A stretch of DNA of 55,167 bases from Pseudomonadales bacterium (lineage in GTDB: Bacteria > Pseudomonadota > Gammaproteobacteria > Pseudomonadales > Halieaceae): assembly GCA_024234855.1 (NCBI GenBank), contig JACKNN010000009.1, positions 1 through 55,167 on the forward strand, read 5' to 3'. Made by a program: the position numbers and the translations under genes. This document shows positions 1 through 8,677 of this stretch, one piece after another. Under the pieces are notes generated by a model. It made no database searches. It was not told the DNA's origin and was given only the letters and a program-made list of their open reading frames with translations. Every line of letters begins with the position of its first letter. Position 1 is the stretch's first letter.

Positions 1-1
1 T

Positions 2-508
2 CGCGAGCTTGAAGAGAATGTTTTGTTCAAGGGCTATTTCAATGACCCGGAGGCCACCGCAAAAGCCTATCACGGCGATTGGTATCTCACCGGTGATATG
101 GCACAACGCGACCCGCAGTCCGGCGCCTACTTTTATAAGGACCGCAAAAAAGATGCCGTGCGCTTCGGCGGGCGCAATATCTCTACCCTGGAGGTGGAGA
201 GCGTGGTACGACAACATCCCGATGTGAAAGATGTGGCTGCTTTTGGTATTCCGTCGAAGGAAGTGGAAAGCGAGGACGAACTGAAAATCAATATCATACT
301 TGCTGCCGGCTCGACGGCGACCCACGAGGACATCGCCGCGTTTATCAACCGGAATGGTCCCTACTACTTCGTGCCCCGTTACATGGAGTTCGTCACCGAA
401 CTACCCTACACCCCCAACCAGAAGGTGCAGAAATTCCAGTTGCGCGACCAGGGCGTGAGCGAGGCTACGTGGGACCTGAAAAACTCAGACTACCAGATCA
501 GCAAATAG
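2..508 (+). CDS. AMP-binding acyl-CoA ligase, C-terminal part (5' end outside window)
   Basis: The reading frame is open from the window edge, so this is the last ~168 residues of a longer acyl-adenylate-forming ligase that makes acyl-CoA from a carboxylic acid, ATP and CoA. The hinge and C-terminal domain motifs are visible: WYLTGDM, the YFYKDRKKD loop, GGRNIS followed by E-V-E (the GENI-type segment), and PNQKVQK with the conserved catalytic lysine near the end. The sequence resembles the CaiC (crotonobetaine/carnitine-CoA ligase) branch, but substrate cannot be read from this part. It is convergent with a second acyl-CoA ligase 65 bp away. Family is sure; substrate is open. Confidence 0.9.
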   Translation, partial: RELEENVLFKGYFNDPEATAKAYHGDWYLTGDMAQRDPQSGAYFYKDRKKDAVRFGGRNISTLEVESVVRQHPDVKDVAAFGIPSKEVESEDELKINIILAAGSTATHEDIAAFINRNGPYYFVPRYMEFVTELPYTPNQKVQKFQLRDQGVSEATWDLKNSDYQISK

Positions 509-573
509 GGGTTCTGGCGTAATCGGGTAGATCGGACCGGGTGTACCGCAGACTCGGATTTGGTAAGCGCCAT

Positions 574-2220
574 TCAGGTAAACGCCAATACGTCGCCCCT
601 GCCCCGCTCGATGAACTCCCGCTCCCATTGCTCGATATTCGCTGCCGTCAGCAAGCTCCAGGGGGCCGACTTGTGCGGCTGCCACCAGATGGGATCGGCG
701 CAGCGCCATTTCTCCTGTCGCAAGGGGTGTTTGATCACTTTCGATGTTTGCGTCAGTGGCAGCGCAGCGGCGATCCTGAAAAAGCTTGGCATCCATTTGC
801 TGCCGAAATCGTCCTGCGCGCGCAGGAATGCCGCAAAAGTGCCCGCGTCGAATTCAGCGCCCTCGCGCAACTGTAACGCCGCCATGACCCGGTCTCCCAA
901 TACTGGATCCGGTACCGCGTATACGGCCGCAATAACAACATCAGGGTGACGGACCAGCACCTGCTCGACCTGCGAGGTACCAATGTTTTCACCGTCCACA
1001 CGCATGCCGTCACCGTCCCGACCAACGAAGTAAAAGTACCCGTCCGCATCCCGGTAACCGCGATCGCCCATCCAGATAACACCGCCCCGCGTACGCTTGG
1101 CGTTGGCTTCATCATTTTTCCAGTACCCTTCAAAGGCAGGCACTCCCTCGGTATTGACCAACTCACCAATCGCCTGGTCAGCGTTGAGCAGGCGGCCCCG
1201 TTCATCCAATCGGGCCCGCTCACACTCGGTCATGGTTGCGGGATTCATGACCTTCATTCCGGATGTCATTGCCAGACCGAGGGAGCCCGCCGGCGTGTCC
1301 CGATTACGCACGGTAGCAACCCCTCCTTCGGTGGAGCCGTAGGCATCCAGCAGACGACAGGCGAAGCGACGTTCGAACTCCTTCAGGTCGGCGTGAGCGG
1401 CCTCATTACCCATGCCGCGGCGCAGTGTATTGTCAGCATCATCAGCTTGCTCCGGCGTCGCCAGCACATAGGCAAGCGGTTTTCCGACATAGCAGAAATA
1501 CGTTGCGCCGAAGCGGCGGATATCAGGCAGAAACCCCGATGCAGAAAATTTGCGTCGCAATGCGATAGGTACACCGGCACCCAATGACGGCAACACGCCG
1601 GTCATCAACGCATTCGAGTGGAACAGAGGCATGGATATATAGGTGACATCGTCGGATGTGAGTCCTTGGTCATCGATTACAAGTTGCACATTGGCAGTTA
1701 TTCGACCGTGAGAACAGATACAGGCTTTGGGTGCGCCCGTGGTGCCCGAGGTAAATATCAGGCAAAACATGTCTTTCGGCGACACGTTCACATCGGGCAA
1801 GCTGGCACCTTCGAAATTGGACAGCCCTTCACAGTACGACTGCGAATCCGTATTAAGACAGTGCGCACCTCCCAAATCCAGAGACTGCAATTCCTCCCAG
1901 TAGTTGTCGTTACTGATGAGTAACCGGCATTCGGTATGGCGGATATCCCGCGCCAGGTCGCCCCCACGGCGAGTAGGGTTGACACCCACCAGTGTCGCCC
2001 CCGCCAGCGCACAGGCACCCAGCCACATCAGATACTCCGGCTCATTATCGAGCAGTAAACCGACATGAAATGGCCCATTGCGTGGTTGATCCAGCAAAAA
2101 GGCTGCGCGCTGAGCACAGGCCTGTGCGAATTGCGCATACGTCCAGCTCTGATCCTCAAACAACAGGCCAGGATTCTGATTATCGGCCTGCGCACGAATC
2201 AATTCAGCCACGGTACTCAT
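574..2220 (-). CDS. AMP-dependent acyl-CoA synthetase (FadD17-like)
   Basis: A full-length acyl-CoA synthetase of about 548 residues, activating a fatty or other carboxylic acid to its CoA thioester. Visible motifs: the P-loop FTSGTTGAPK near residue 158, AYGSTEGG in the middle, WMGDRGYRD and GRDGDGMRVDGENIG at the domain hinge, and TQTSKVIK with the catalytic lysine near the C-terminus. The GRDGDGMRVDGEN string is typical of FadD17-type and FATP-like very-long-chain enzymes. A GGAGG lies 8 bases before the ATG at 2220, so I prefer this start to the ATG two codons earlier. The acyltransferase at 2246 sits just upstream on the same strand, suggesting co-transcription. Substrate is inferred only. 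Confidence 0.9.
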   Translation of the reverse strand: MSTVAELIRAQADNQNPGLLFEDQSWTYAQFAQACAQRAAFLLDQPRNGPFHVGLLLDNEPEYLMWLGACALAGATLVGVNPTRRGGDLARDIRHTECRLLISNDNYWEELQSLDLGGAHCLNTDSQSYCEGLSNFEGASLPDVNVSPKDMFCLIFTSGTTGAPKACICSHGRITANVQLVIDDQGLTSDDVTYISMPLFHSNALMTGVLPSLGAGVPIALRRKFSASGFLPDIRRFGATYFCYVGKPLAYVLATPEQADDADNTLRRGMGNEAAHADLKEFERRFACRLLDAYGSTEGGVATVRNRDTPAGSLGLAMTSGMKVMNPATMTECERARLDERGRLLNADQAIGELVNTEGVPAFEGYWKNDEANAKRTRGGVIWMGDRGYRDADGYFYFVGRDGDGMRVDGENIGTSQVEQVLVRHPDVVIAAVYAVPDPVLGDRVMAALQLREGAEFDAGTFAAFLRAQDDFGSKWMPSFFRIAAALPLTQTSKVIKHPLRQEKWRCADPIWWQPHKSAPWSLLTAANIEQWEREFIERGRGDVLAFT

Positions 2221-2245
2221 GATCATTTCCTCCGGACAACGATTA

Positions 2246-3145
2246 CTACCGAGTCAGTAGACGTCGGATAAAGCTATCCTTGCGTTTTTCCTGCACTCGC
2301 AACAACAGCATATCACGCAACATTGTATCGATACTGGCAGCGGTCTCATCACGTACACGGTTCAGGACAGATTTTGGAACGGTTTTGCCCTTCGGGTAGC
2401 GGGGTACCGAAATCGGTTCGCCAAAAGCGATATAGCAGTGCTGGGGTTTGGGCAGGAGTGTCGAAAATACACCTTTGGGTATAAAGGGCATCATGTCGTC
2501 GCGCCAATCGTCCGTAATCACACCGGCCTTTTTCAACAGCTTGCCCGGCAGACTGTCGGCAAACTCCCGACTCTCAATCACCTGATCATAGAACTCGTCA
2601 GCACCAACCACCGCGAAGGGTGTAATGGGGTACCCATGCCTGGCCGCCATACGCACAAAGCCGTAACGTTCCTTCCACAGCAGGGTATATTTGTCGGCCT
2701 CAGACTTGATCGCCTCATGAGCGCCACCGGGAAACACCAACAGGTCAACGCCATCTTCCATCATGGCACTGCACACTTCGGGGTGAGCTGGAATCATCCC
2801 GCTTTTTATCAGCGTATCACCCACCTTGGAATTCTGCAGCAGGGCATTATCGCCCATGGCGCGGACAAACCGGCCGGCTTCATGGTAGAGGATGGGGCAG
2901 ACCAGAAAACCATCGAGCCCAAAACCACTGTGGTTACCCACGAAGAGCGTATTTTTGCTGGTAATATTCTCTAATCCGACTACCGTTGGCGAAAAATATC
3001 GTTTAATCAACCGGTAAACCCGTTCAGAACCCAGCGCCCCCATATCGTCGACCGCCCTGGCCTTTTCAATGAGCTGCGCTATCTCTTCCGGTGCCAATAC
3101 GGGGGAGTCATGCTTCTCGAACATATTCTTTTTCGGTGCTGTCAT
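2246..3145 (-). CDS. lysophospholipid/diacylglycerol acyltransferase-like protein
   Basis: A 299-residue PlsC/DGAT-type acyltransferase that would transfer an acyl group to a lipid hydroxyl at the membrane. The evidence is the NHSGFGLD block (histidine and aspartate of the HX(4-5)D catalytic motif) and FPGGAHEAIK (the FPGG block found in DGAT2/TMEM68-like enzymes). The N-terminus has no clear signal peptide. Start is ATG at 3145 with a GGAGAT Shine-Dalgarno. It precedes the acyl-CoA ligase by 25 bp on the same strand, so the pair could activate an acyl chain and then esterify it. That is inference, and the acceptor lipid is not known. Confidence 0.8.
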   Translation of the reverse strand: MTAPKKNMFEKHDSPVLAPEEIAQLIEKARAVDDMGALGSERVYRLIKRYFSPTVVGLENITSKNTLFVGNHSGFGLDGFLVCPILYHEAGRFVRAMGDNALLQNSKVGDTLIKSGMIPAHPEVCSAMMEDGVDLLVFPGGAHEAIKSEADKYTLLWKERYGFVRMAARHGYPITPFAVVGADEFYDQVIESREFADSLPGKLLKKAGVITDDWRDDMMPFIPKGVFSTLLPKPQHCYIAFGEPISVPRYPKGKTVPKSVLNRVRDETAASIDTMLRDMLLLRVQEKRKDSFIRRLLTR

Positions 3146-3412
3146 TGCGTTGATCTCCTGCTGGTCTCAGCAGACTGATGGTGGTGGATTGATGGATCAA
3201 ATTTTAACCAGGCAAGCATATATGTCCACGACGACATCTGAATGGACAATCTGGACAGTGATTTGCCCGATATGGCCACGCGGTCATTTTTCCCATGGTG
3301 AGCGCAATGTGGCGGCGAATATCGATATAACCAATATCAAGGATACCAAGGGTGCTTATGAACGAATGTGAACAGACCGTCATGGTGTATAACAGCGCTC
3401 CGCGGAGGCACG

Positions 3413-4477
3413 CTAGCCATTGCTGAATCGGCCGTTGTCGACCATCTGCTGGAAGAAGTCGTTCATTGTGTCTGCGAGCGGGCGATACTTCATGCCCAGT
3501 ACACGAATGCTTTTGGAGTTGTCACCCTTCCAGGGGTACCCGAAGTTCCGGGATACGATTCTGCGGCTTATACCCGGCGCCACCATTGGCGCCACGAGCC
3601 ACATCAGCCATTTCGGCAGTGCGCGCCGCGGTATCGGGTAGTCGTTACCGTACTTAGGTAACAGCGTTGCGGCCATTTCAAGCAAATTCGTGTCGTGACC
3701 GGATATGATATGGCGGCCTGTTACTCCCGGGATATATGCCGCCCCCAGGTGTGCTTCGGCCAGGTCACGCACGTCGACAACGCCGATACCCACGTCGGGA
3801 GCACCTCTTTTTTGCGAGCCATCGCCCATTTGCATGATCATGTTGAAGCTTTCCGACGTCGCGTCAGGGTTCAGGCCCGGCCCCATTACCAGTGACGGAT
3901 TAATCGTCACCAGCTCCCACTGGCGCTGGCTGTCGGCGATCTTCCACGCCTCTTTTTCGGCCTCCGTCTTGGAATAGGAGTAGGGGTTGTGAGTGAGCGA
4001 TGACGTCGTGTTCCAGTCGTCTTCAGTGAAAACGCCGCCCGCTGTAGTTGCCAGGTCAGCGTTGTCCCCGTAGACCGCAGCACAGCTACTGGTGACAACC
4101 ACGCGCTTGACCGATGGCGTCCCGCCGGCCTGGGCAAGCACGTTGCGCGTGCCGAGCTTCGCCGGATCCACCAACTCTCTCTGCGGGTCCTTCACTTCAA
4201 TCACAAAGGGGGAGGCGGTGTGGAACACGATCGAGCAGCCCGCCATCGCTGCCGCATAGGCCCCCTCGTCTAGTAGATCCGCCTTGAAATACTTGATCGT
4301 ACCCGGCGCGCTGGCCGCGATTTCATCGAGATGCTGGTATTTTTTGGTATTGGAGGGGTCGCGCACGGCAGCGTGCACCGTTACGCCGGCTTCCAGCAAT
4401 CGCTTGACGATCCAGCCGGCGACGTAGCCGGTGGCGCCTGTCACCAGAACCGGGGTAGACGTGTCGACTTCGTACAT
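3413..4477 (-). CDS. NAD(P)-dependent epimerase/reductase of the extended SDR family
   Basis: A 354-residue extended short-chain dehydrogenase, closest in pattern to dihydroflavonol-4-reductase/3-beta-HSD-like proteins. It has the Rossmann glycine motif VTGATGYVAG at the N-terminus, VVTSSCAAVYG, and the catalytic YSYSKTEAEK (Tyr-X3-Lys). The reaction is probably reduction or epimerisation of a hydroxy/keto group; substrate unknown. I start it at the ATG at 4477 because AGGAG precedes it at good spacing; the frame stays open 14 codons further upstream without that support. It is divergent from the AraC regulator, which may control it. Confidence 0.88.
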   Translation of the reverse strand: MYEVDTSTPVLVTGATGYVAGWIVKRLLEAGVTVHAAVRDPSNTKKYQHLDEIAASAPGTIKYFKADLLDEGAYAAAMAGCSIVFHTASPFVIEVKDPQRELVDPAKLGTRNVLAQAGGTPSVKRVVVTSSCAAVYGDNADLATTAGGVFTEDDWNTTSSLTHNPYSYSKTEAEKEAWKIADSQRQWELVTINPSLVMGPGLNPDATSESFNMIMQMGDGSQKRGAPDVGIGVVDVRDLAEAHLGAAYIPGVTGRHIISGHDTNLLEMAATLLPKYGNDYPIPRRALPKWLMWLVAPMVAPGISRRIVSRNFGYPWKGDNSKSIRVLGMKYRPLADTMNDFFQQMVDNGRFSNG

Positions 4478-4671
4478 CGTAACTCTCCTGCGGTCATGCC
4501 AGTGCCCTGCAGCGCACAATCATTATAGGCGTACCCTGTACCAAATACTATTTCAAGCCGCCACCGGCAATTTACGTATCTCGTTGCACGGCCTTTCCCA
4601 AAAGCGATTGCCGCTGAAGTTTTTATACCTGAAGATGTATGGGCCGGCCCGCCTGCCGCTCCTTCTGGCCG

Positions 4672-4700
4672 TGGTCACGCGGTAATAACACGCCTATACT
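4672..4700 (+). promoter_or_regulatory. sigma-70-like promoter of the AraC-family gene
   Basis: TGGTCA (4672-4677), a 17-base spacer and TATACT (4695-4700) form a plausible -35/-10 pair. A start near 4707 would leave a short leader with GGGAG at 4722-4726. It lies in the divergent gap between the reductase and the AraC regulator. Hexamer matches were judged by eye. Confidence 0.5.
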
Positions 4701-4754
4701 CGCCCATCACCTTTTCATTTTGGGAGTGTTGCAATTAACACCGATACGCGCTAC

Positions 4755-5744
4755 ATGGTGTGGCTACTGGATTTCCTGTGCAGCAGGGGGCTGGACGCGG
4801 CGAACATTGCACTTCGCCACGGAGTGTCACCGGCGGTGCTGGATAACCCGGACAATGCCATTGCCCAGGAACAGCACCGGGGTATTCTCCTGGATGCGCT
4901 TGAGGAGAGCGGCGATACGGGTCTGGGCCTGAAGCTTGGTCTGCAGCGCTCCATCGCCACCCTCGACCAGTTCGCCTACCTGATGATGAGCAGTGCCACC
5001 CTGCGGGAGTCCAGCGAGGCAGGCTTGCGTTACCAGAACTACACCGGACGCTTTTCCGGAGACCTGATTATCACCACTTTCAGTGAAATAGACGGCGAGG
5101 GCTGCTACCAGGTCCACGCCAAGCCCGAGTTGGGCAGGCTGCGACTCCTTGCTATAGAGGACATCCTGACTAATATTCTTACCACCTGTCGCTGGGTGTT
5201 GGGCAGAAACCTGCCCATGACTCGCCTGCGCTGCAACTACCCTGCCCCGCCACACGCCGCAGAGTATGAGGATATTTTCCAATGCCCGGTACAGTTTGAT
5301 AAACCGGCCACACAGCTGTTTTTCCACGCAGACATCCTTGATCAGCCGCTGCCGCAATCCAGCCCGCAAAGCGCCGCCCTGTATGAAAAGCTCTGTGAAG
5401 AAAAAAGCATTTCCCGCAACCAGGGAGATGTGGCCTGGCGGGTTTGGCAAATCGTCGTCCGCGATCCAGCCGAGCCTCCCGCACTCCAGTCCGTGGCGGA
5501 CGAGCTGTATTGCAGCCCGAGAACGCTGACCCGCAAACTCTCCGCCCAGGGTTGGCAATATCAGCAGTTGGTCGACCAGGTTCGTGAAATTCACGCCCGC
5601 CGCTATCTCAGCGACCCCACCCTGTCAATTACCCAGGTATCCCAGCGCCTGGGATACGCCGACAGCTCGGGTTTTCATCGGGCTTTCAAGAAATGGACGG
5701 GGCACGCACCCAGGACCTTTCGTGCAGGACTTTTCAGTCGATAG
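4755..5744 (+). CDS. AraC-family transcriptional regulator
   Basis: A 329-residue regulator with an N-terminal ligand-sensing domain (residues ~15-200) of the type seen in OruR/ArgR-like AraC proteins and a C-terminal double helix-turn-helix (~235-325: LQSVADELYCSPRTLTRKL, then ITQVSQRLGYADSSGFHRAF). It would bind DNA in response to a small molecule. The likely targets are the divergent reductase and the aldolase/dioxygenase genes that follow. The only good Shine-Dalgarno (GGGAG at 4722-4726) is 28 bases before this ATG but 7 bases before an in-frame ATT at 4734, so the true start may lie 7 codons upstream on a rare codon. Confidence 0.9.
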   Translation: MVWLLDFLCSRGLDAANIALRHGVSPAVLDNPDNAIAQEQHRGILLDALEESGDTGLGLKLGLQRSIATLDQFAYLMMSSATLRESSEAGLRYQNYTGRFSGDLIITTFSEIDGEGCYQVHAKPELGRLRLLAIEDILTNILTTCRWVLGRNLPMTRLRCNYPAPPHAAEYEDIFQCPVQFDKPATQLFFHADILDQPLPQSSPQSAALYEKLCEEKSISRNQGDVAWRVWQIVVRDPAEPPALQSVADELYCSPRTLTRKLSAQGWQYQQLVDQVREIHARRYLSDPTLSITQVSQRLGYADSSGFHRAFKKWTGHAPRTFRAGLFSR

Positions 5745-5851
5745 TATCTGGCGGGATCGGGTATATTTCTGTCCGGATCAGCACTGTGCCAGGCAGTGCC
5801 CGGGAGTATACTGGTTCCCTGTACGGCCACCCAGACAGCAGAGGGTCAGCG

Positions 5852-6622
5852 ATGGACAAGTTCGCAGAATTGAACCGGGCTATGATTGAACAGTACGCCC
5901 CCCGGCCGGGCCGCCGCCCGTTGCTGCCGGATCTCAGTGACAAGGCCCGGGTCGCCCTGATGTGCCGCATGCTCTTTCGCGAGGGCTGGAACGAACATAT
6001 CGCCGGTCACATCACCTATCGCCTGCCCAACGGTACCATTCTCACCAATCCCTGGGAGCTTGCCTGGGATGAACTTACCGCAAGCGATATCCTGACCCTC
6101 GACAGTGAGGGAACTATCATTGACGGTGAGTGGAATACGACCCCCGCGATCGGCCTGCATATACAGCTGCACGCCCTGCGGCCCGACGTAAACGTGGTCA
6201 TCCACAATCACACTCGCTGGAGCGGCATCTGGGCTAATATGCACAGGGTTCCCGCAGTCTACGACCAGACCGGGGCTCACTGCGGCGTGGACTTACCACT
6301 TTACAATGAGTACGAAGGCACTTTTGAAAACAAGACCACCAGTCTTTCAGCCGCGCAGGCGCTGGGGACAGCCAAATGGGCACTGCTGGCAAATCATGGC
6401 GCACTGGTGGTCGGAAAGGACCTGCGCCAGGCCCATCTCCGCGTGGTCACGCTGGAATGGCGCTGCAAACGCGCCTACGAGGTCGAGCTGCTCGGTGGTG
6501 GCGTTCCGCTGCCCGACGAGGAGGTCGAAAAAGTCGGTATCACCGATGCCAACGGCTTCCCATTCTGCTGGGAGGCTATGGCCCGGCGAGAATTACGAGC
6601 CGACCCCACCATCGTCGACTAA
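5852..6622 (+). CDS. class II aldolase/adducin family protein
   Basis: A 256-residue zinc-dependent aldolase-fold protein. The metal-binding histidines are visible in VIHNHTRW (residues ~110-117) and LLANHGALVV (~180). Members cleave sugar phosphates or decarboxylate keto compounds; many in catabolic clusters act on degradation intermediates, so I do not assign a reaction. I start at the ATG at 5852, which has GAGGG seven bases upstream. The frame is open upstream to 5693, inside the AraC gene, but without ribosome-binding support. The dioxygenase gene starts 36 bp downstream, so the two are probably one transcript. Confidence 0.9.
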   Translation: MDKFAELNRAMIEQYAPRPGRRPLLPDLSDKARVALMCRMLFREGWNEHIAGHITYRLPNGTILTNPWELAWDELTASDILTLDSEGTIIDGEWNTTPAIGLHIQLHALRPDVNVVIHNHTRWSGIWANMHRVPAVYDQTGAHCGVDLPLYNEYEGTFENKTTSLSAAQALGTAKWALLANHGALVVGKDLRQAHLRVVTLEWRCKRAYEVELLGGGVPLPDEEVEKVGITDANGFPFCWEAMARRELRADPTIVD

Positions 6623-6658
6623 ACCACCCATTCCGGCAGATTAACGAGCGACCAGATC

Positions 6659-7585
6659 ATGTCATTAAAAATTACCCCCCTGGAAAACGTCGGTGCAGAA
6701 GTGTCGGGCTTTGATATTAATCAGCCAATGACCGAAGCCCTGAAGAAAGAGCTGCAGGCGCGGTGGTATGAGTACGGTATTCTGCTGTTCCGCAATCAGG
6801 ATATTACCGCAGAAAAACAGATAGAATTCAGCCGTGTTTTCGGCCCCCTCGAGATGCATCCCTTGAAAGCAACCACCTCTGAAGCCTATCCGGAACTGTT
6901 CGTCCTGGAAAACGGCGGGGAGAAGGACCGATTCTTCACGGCAAGCTATAACGGCGAAGAAATTGTCGGTCGCCTGGACTGGCATATCGACCTGCATTAC
7001 ACAGGACGGCCCAATCATGGAGCGTTGCTGCGGGCAGTGGTGGTGCCGGAGAATGACGGACTGACCGGCTTTGGCGACCTCGCCAAAGCCTATGACGCCC
7101 TGGATGAAGACACTCGTGCTCTACTGGAGAAAATCGAGGTGGTTTACTCCTTCTGCATGCAACGCCGGCACATGCGCTATGTCGATCTCGAGGGCTACCA
7201 ACCCGGACCCCACAGCCCCAGAAAACCGTCCGACATGAACTTTCCGGATTTTCCCGATTCTGTCTACCCGGCGGTTATTACCCATCCGGTCAGCGGCCGT
7301 AAAGTTCTGGGTATCGTCGAACAGTTCCTGAACCGGGTAGTGACGCCTCAACAGGTCGGCTTGTCCAACGATGAGGCCATCGAGCTGTTACAAATGCTGG
7401 TTGAACACACGCGCAAACCCGAGTTCCACTATTTTCACCAGTGGACTGAAGGCGACATGATCCTGTGGGACAACTGGCGCGCCATGCACTGCGCTACAGG
7501 TACACGCCCCGGGGTGAGACGGCTGATCAATCGTACTACAATCAAGGGTGACGTTACCCTGGGGCGAGTACTGACAAGTGAGTAG
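6659..7585 (+). CDS. TauD/TfdA-family Fe(II)/2-oxoglutarate dioxygenase
   Basis: A 308-residue non-haem iron dioxygenase coupling 2-oxoglutarate decarboxylation to substrate hydroxylation. The iron ligands are His109 and Asp111 (WHIDLHY) and His277 (MHCATG). The 2-oxoglutarate-binding arginine lies in the following RRLINRTT segment, residues 287-294. Length is normal for the family. Relatives attack taurine, 2,4-D, other phenoxyacids and many carboxylates; substrate cannot be read here. It follows the class II aldolase on the same strand at 36 bp, and the pair may take part in one degradation route. Confidence 0.92.
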   Translation: MSLKITPLENVGAEVSGFDINQPMTEALKKELQARWYEYGILLFRNQDITAEKQIEFSRVFGPLEMHPLKATTSEAYPELFVLENGGEKDRFFTASYNGEEIVGRLDWHIDLHYTGRPNHGALLRAVVVPENDGLTGFGDLAKAYDALDEDTRALLEKIEVVYSFCMQRRHMRYVDLEGYQPGPHSPRKPSDMNFPDFPDSVYPAVITHPVSGRKVLGIVEQFLNRVVTPQQVGLSNDEAIELLQMLVEHTRKPEFHYFHQWTEGDMILWDNWRAMHCATGTRPGVRRLINRTTIKGDVTLGRVLTSE

Positions 7586-7694
7586 ATCTGTGTTGGAACA
7601 GTCGAAAAATCCATTTTGTTGTCATGCCCATTGGCTGGCAAGGACCGCGAGTTTCGCCATCGATAAGATGATGCAGCAGGTACCGCAGATGGCG

Positions 7695-7713
7695 AACCAG
7701 GCCCCGCCTGGTT
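7695..7713 (+). promoter_or_regulatory. perfect 8-bp hairpin immediately before the hydrolase start
   Basis: AACCAGGC (7695-7702), three C bases, then GCCTGGTT (7706-7713) is a perfect inverted repeat ending one base before the ATG at 7715. It occupies the place where a ribosome-binding site should be, and I see no Shine-Dalgarno sequence there. It may restrict translation or be chance. Confidence 0.45.
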
Positions 7714-7714
7714 G

Positions 7715-8593
7715 ATGGCGAACAAGCTCACAGGAACCGCGCCTGCCGTGCCCTCCAGGCTGATTCCACCTGCAGGCCTCAGCCGGCCGGCGCTGTTACG
7801 GACAGTGCTGGAGGTACGAGCCTTTGCAGAAATTGGACTATTTTTCCTCACTCGCCGGTATGTACTGAAGATTGCACCTCATGGGGATGGGCACCCTGTG
7901 ATGGTGATTCCCGGCTTCATGAGCAGTGACTCTTTCACCCAGTCACTGCGGCGCGCGCTTGCGTTGTTGGGTTACGATGTCTATCCATGGAACCAGGGCA
8001 CCAACCAGGGTTTGCGGGACAGCACCTGTGAGGACCTGGAACAGCGAGTCAAAGAAATCGCCCACATCACCGGGCGCAAGGTCAGCCTGATCGGCCACAG
8101 TCTCGGCGGCATCTACGTGCGGGCCATCGCCCATCGCCAGGCGCAGTATGTGCGTCAGATCATAACCCTGGGCTCCCCTTTCAACGCGTCCTTTGAAAGC
8201 CAGGGAGCGGAGACCAAAGGCGGAGCCCTGGCACGAGCCTACGAGCGTATGAATGCGGGGGCCGAGAACGATATATTGCCTCGCAGTGATATGATGTGCT
8301 TTCCCCCGCCTCTGCCTTCAACCTCGGTTTACAGCCGGGGCGATGGCATTATCGGCTGGCAGCATTGCCTGGATATTGCGGGCGAGATTACCGAAAACAT
8401 CCGGGTGCCGGGAAGTCACACGGCCATGGCGCATAATCCCCTGGTGCTCTACGTTATTGCGCACCGACTTGCCCAGCCGGAAAATGACTGGCGGCCCCTG
8501 GCTGCATCCGCGAGCAAACTGAGAATGATAGAGGCGTCCTGCGCCTGTGAACTGCTGCCGGGGTGGCAGCGCGCTGAGCGAGGGCCTTACTGA
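7715..8593 (+). CDS. alpha/beta hydrolase (lipase/acyl-esterase-like)
   Basis: A 292-residue alpha/beta hydrolase. It shows VMVIPGFMSSD after the first strand (oxyanion region) and the nucleophile elbow IGHSLGGIY with serine about residue 129. The catalytic histidine is probably in VPGSHTAMAHN. This PGF...GHSLGG layout is typical of bacterial triacylglycerol lipase/PGAP1-like esterases that lack a signal peptide. A TTG lies one codon upstream of the ATG, and an in-frame stop at 7664 limits further extension. No good ribosome-binding site is visible because a hairpin fills the position. Its link to the neighbouring dioxygenase is only by proximity. Confidence 0.88.
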   Translation: MANKLTGTAPAVPSRLIPPAGLSRPALLRTVLEVRAFAEIGLFFLTRRYVLKIAPHGDGHPVMVIPGFMSSDSFTQSLRRALALLGYDVYPWNQGTNQGLRDSTCEDLEQRVKEIAHITGRKVSLIGHSLGGIYVRAIAHRQAQYVRQIITLGSPFNASFESQGAETKGGALARAYERMNAGAENDILPRSDMMCFPPPLPSTSVYSRGDGIIGWQHCLDIAGEITENIRVPGSHTAMAHNPLVLYVIAHRLAQPENDWRPLAASASKLRMIEASCACELLPGWQRAERGPY

Positions 8594-8677
8594 GCGCCTG
8601 TGCCAGATGCAGCGCCGAGGCCATTCGAAAGAACGAGGGCATTCTGTTGGGCGTTCCTGGCCGGCCTTCGCGATTGT

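Noticed and set aside
4641..4650. Palindrome GGGCCGGCCC upstream of the AraC gene as an operator
   Set aside because: Ten-base GC palindromes are frequent by chance at this base composition, and it sits upstream of the -35 without a second copy.
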